From positions 1-5,828 of the forward strand of contig CANOPV010000059.1 in assembly GCA_947568605.1 (NCBI GenBank): a stretch of 5,828 nucleotides of DNA, given 5' to 3'. The translations under genes and the position numbers were made by a program. The notes beneath the pieces are model-generated. The model searched no databases and was not told the origin of the DNA. It saw only the letters and a program-made list of their open reading frames with translations. Positions 5,030 to 5,828 of the stretch are shown here, piece after piece. Each line of letters opens with the position of its first letter. Within the stretch, counting starts at the first letter, position 1. Source of the stretch: an uncultured Clostridium sp. (GTDB taxonomy: Bacteria > Bacillota > Clostridia > TANB77 > CAG-508).

Positions 5030-5828
5030 ATCTCTATCATAGTCTTTGTCCTTTTTTTCTTCCTGTTCTTCTTGTTCCTCATCATCTAGTATTTCCTTAT
5101 CTTTTTCGTCTAAATTAAGAGAAATGTTGATTTCATCTAGTTCTTTCGTCAACTGTTTTAGTTCCTCCTCTTTATTAAATGGGGCTTTTACTTCTTCTTT
5201 TGCATTATTAAATTGTCTTTCTGTTTCTTGCAATTTTTCTCTTGCACTATCTAACTCTTTTACAATTCCATCAATAGCATTTTCAATTCTTGTAATATTT
5301 CCTCTTGCATCATCTCCTAAATCAATTGTATAGGTTTCTTTACCTTGCAAATGAAGAATAAATTTTTTGCTCCATCCATCTATTCCTAACAACATTTTAA
5401 GTCCTCTATGTTCTCCTATTAGTTCTAGTGTTGGGTTTTCTTTTTTCTTACAAATCTCTAATATTTCTTTACCTGCACTTTCTTTTGTATTATATGTTTT
5501 GTCATTCATAATCATAGTAGAAAATTTTTCTTCATTATCTATATGAGTATTTTCTTCTACAAGTTTTATATCACTTTCTATATTTGCAATTTTATCTTGT
5601 AACCTTTTTATTTCTACTGGATAATGCTTTACTATCATATCTTCAAGTGTATAAATTTGATTCAAGTGATTTTGCTTTAATAATTTTAATTTTGCAACTT
5701 TATTGTCTAACTCTGTTTTTCTAATTATTAACGGATTTCCTGCAGCTAAAGCTTTTATTTCTGCATACGAAAGTGCCTTATCGTCTATATCATCTGCAGA
5801 ACGAACTATTGCTTTTGATGTCATTATT
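5015..5828 (-). CDS. Large DNA methylase/SNF2-type helicase of conjugative element, C-terminal part
   Basis: The frame is open across the upstream window edge: the codon before the first Met is ATA, so this Met is internal and only the last 270 residues or so are seen. The sequence follows, from memory, the C-terminus of the very large (often over 2,000 residues) N6-methylase/helicase proteins on Firmicute conjugative elements. The markers are SADDIDDKALSYAEIKALA then GNPLI, directly followed by KTELDNKVAKLKLLKQNHL, a coiled coil; then a globular part near LKMLLGIDGWSKKFILHL and LGDDARGNITRIENAI, then another coiled coil and a KEEVKAPFNKEEELKQL motif. The end is a highly acidic tail (about 240-269) rich in Asp, Glu and Lys. 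The methylase and helicase motifs themselves lie outside the window, so the enzyme assignment is by family. These proteins are proposed to modify or unwind incoming element DNA. It heads the array seen here. Confidence 0.85.
   Translation of the reverse strand, partial: IMTSKAIVRSADDIDDKALSYAEIKALAAGNPLIIRKTELDNKVAKLKLLKQNHLNQIYTLEDMIVKHYPVEIKRLQDKIANIESDIKLVEENTHIDNEEKFSTMIMNDKTYNTKESAGKEILEICKKKENPTLELIGEHRGLKMLLGIDGWSKKFILHLQGKETYTIDLGDDARGNITRIENAIDGIVKELDSAREKLQETERQFNNAKEEVKAPFNKEEELKQLTKELDEINISLNLDEKDKEILDDEEQEEQEEKKDKDYDRDEPEL

Noticed and set aside
5046..5333. Serine-rich plus-strand frame opposite the methylase/helicase end
   Set aside because: It is the complement of the Glu- and Asp-rich coiled-coil and acidic tail; no independent coding evidence.
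1..5828. CRISPR array, tRNA, rRNA, insertion sequence or attachment site
   Set aside because: No spaced direct repeats, cloverleaf, ribosomal RNA stretch, transposase frame or integrase was seen in the window.

Overview
The window is very AT-rich. Every gene I can support lies on the minus strand, most with strong AAAGGAG-type ribosome binding sites and several with GTG or TTG starts. TGG encodes Trp and TGA acts as a stop. This points to a low-GC Firmicute of the Clostridia type, and the gene set is that of an integrative conjugative element or conjugative plasmid rather than ordinary chromosome. Assignments rest on family patterns recalled by eye; no search was run.

In the direction of transcription (high to low coordinates) the layout is: the C-terminal end of a very large DNA methylase/helicase protein (5015 to the window edge); a JAB/RadC-like metalloprotease-fold protein (4028-4984, TTG start); a DUF3848-type protein (3299-4003); a DUF3991/Toprim primase-like protein (2390-3292) whose last 29 codons have been put out of frame (2305-2394); a small acidic protein with a DpnD/PcfM-like N-terminus and a CxxCxxC motif (1854-2300); an 85-base non-coding gap with two stem-loops that is the best oriT candidate (about 1785-1853); mobC (1448-1768, TTG start); a MOBP-type relaxase (87-1445, GTG start); and the first 36 codons of a PcfB/DUF3801-like gene that runs off the window (below 109).

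The genes form one tight array with junctions of 2 to 30 bases or small overlaps. The exceptions are the oriT-like gap and the stretch exposed by the frameshift. The likely division of labour is as follows. MobC and the relaxase assemble at oriT, nick it and pilot the strand. PcfB links the relaxosome to the coupling protein expected just beyond the window. The methylase/helicase, JAB, DUF3848 and Toprim proteins would process, replicate or protect the transferred DNA.

I found no clearly new defence system. The most informative observations are the frameshift in the Toprim gene, the oriT candidate with two alternative hairpins, the two-domain JAB protein with an apparently degenerate second half, and several starts that differ from the longest reading frame.
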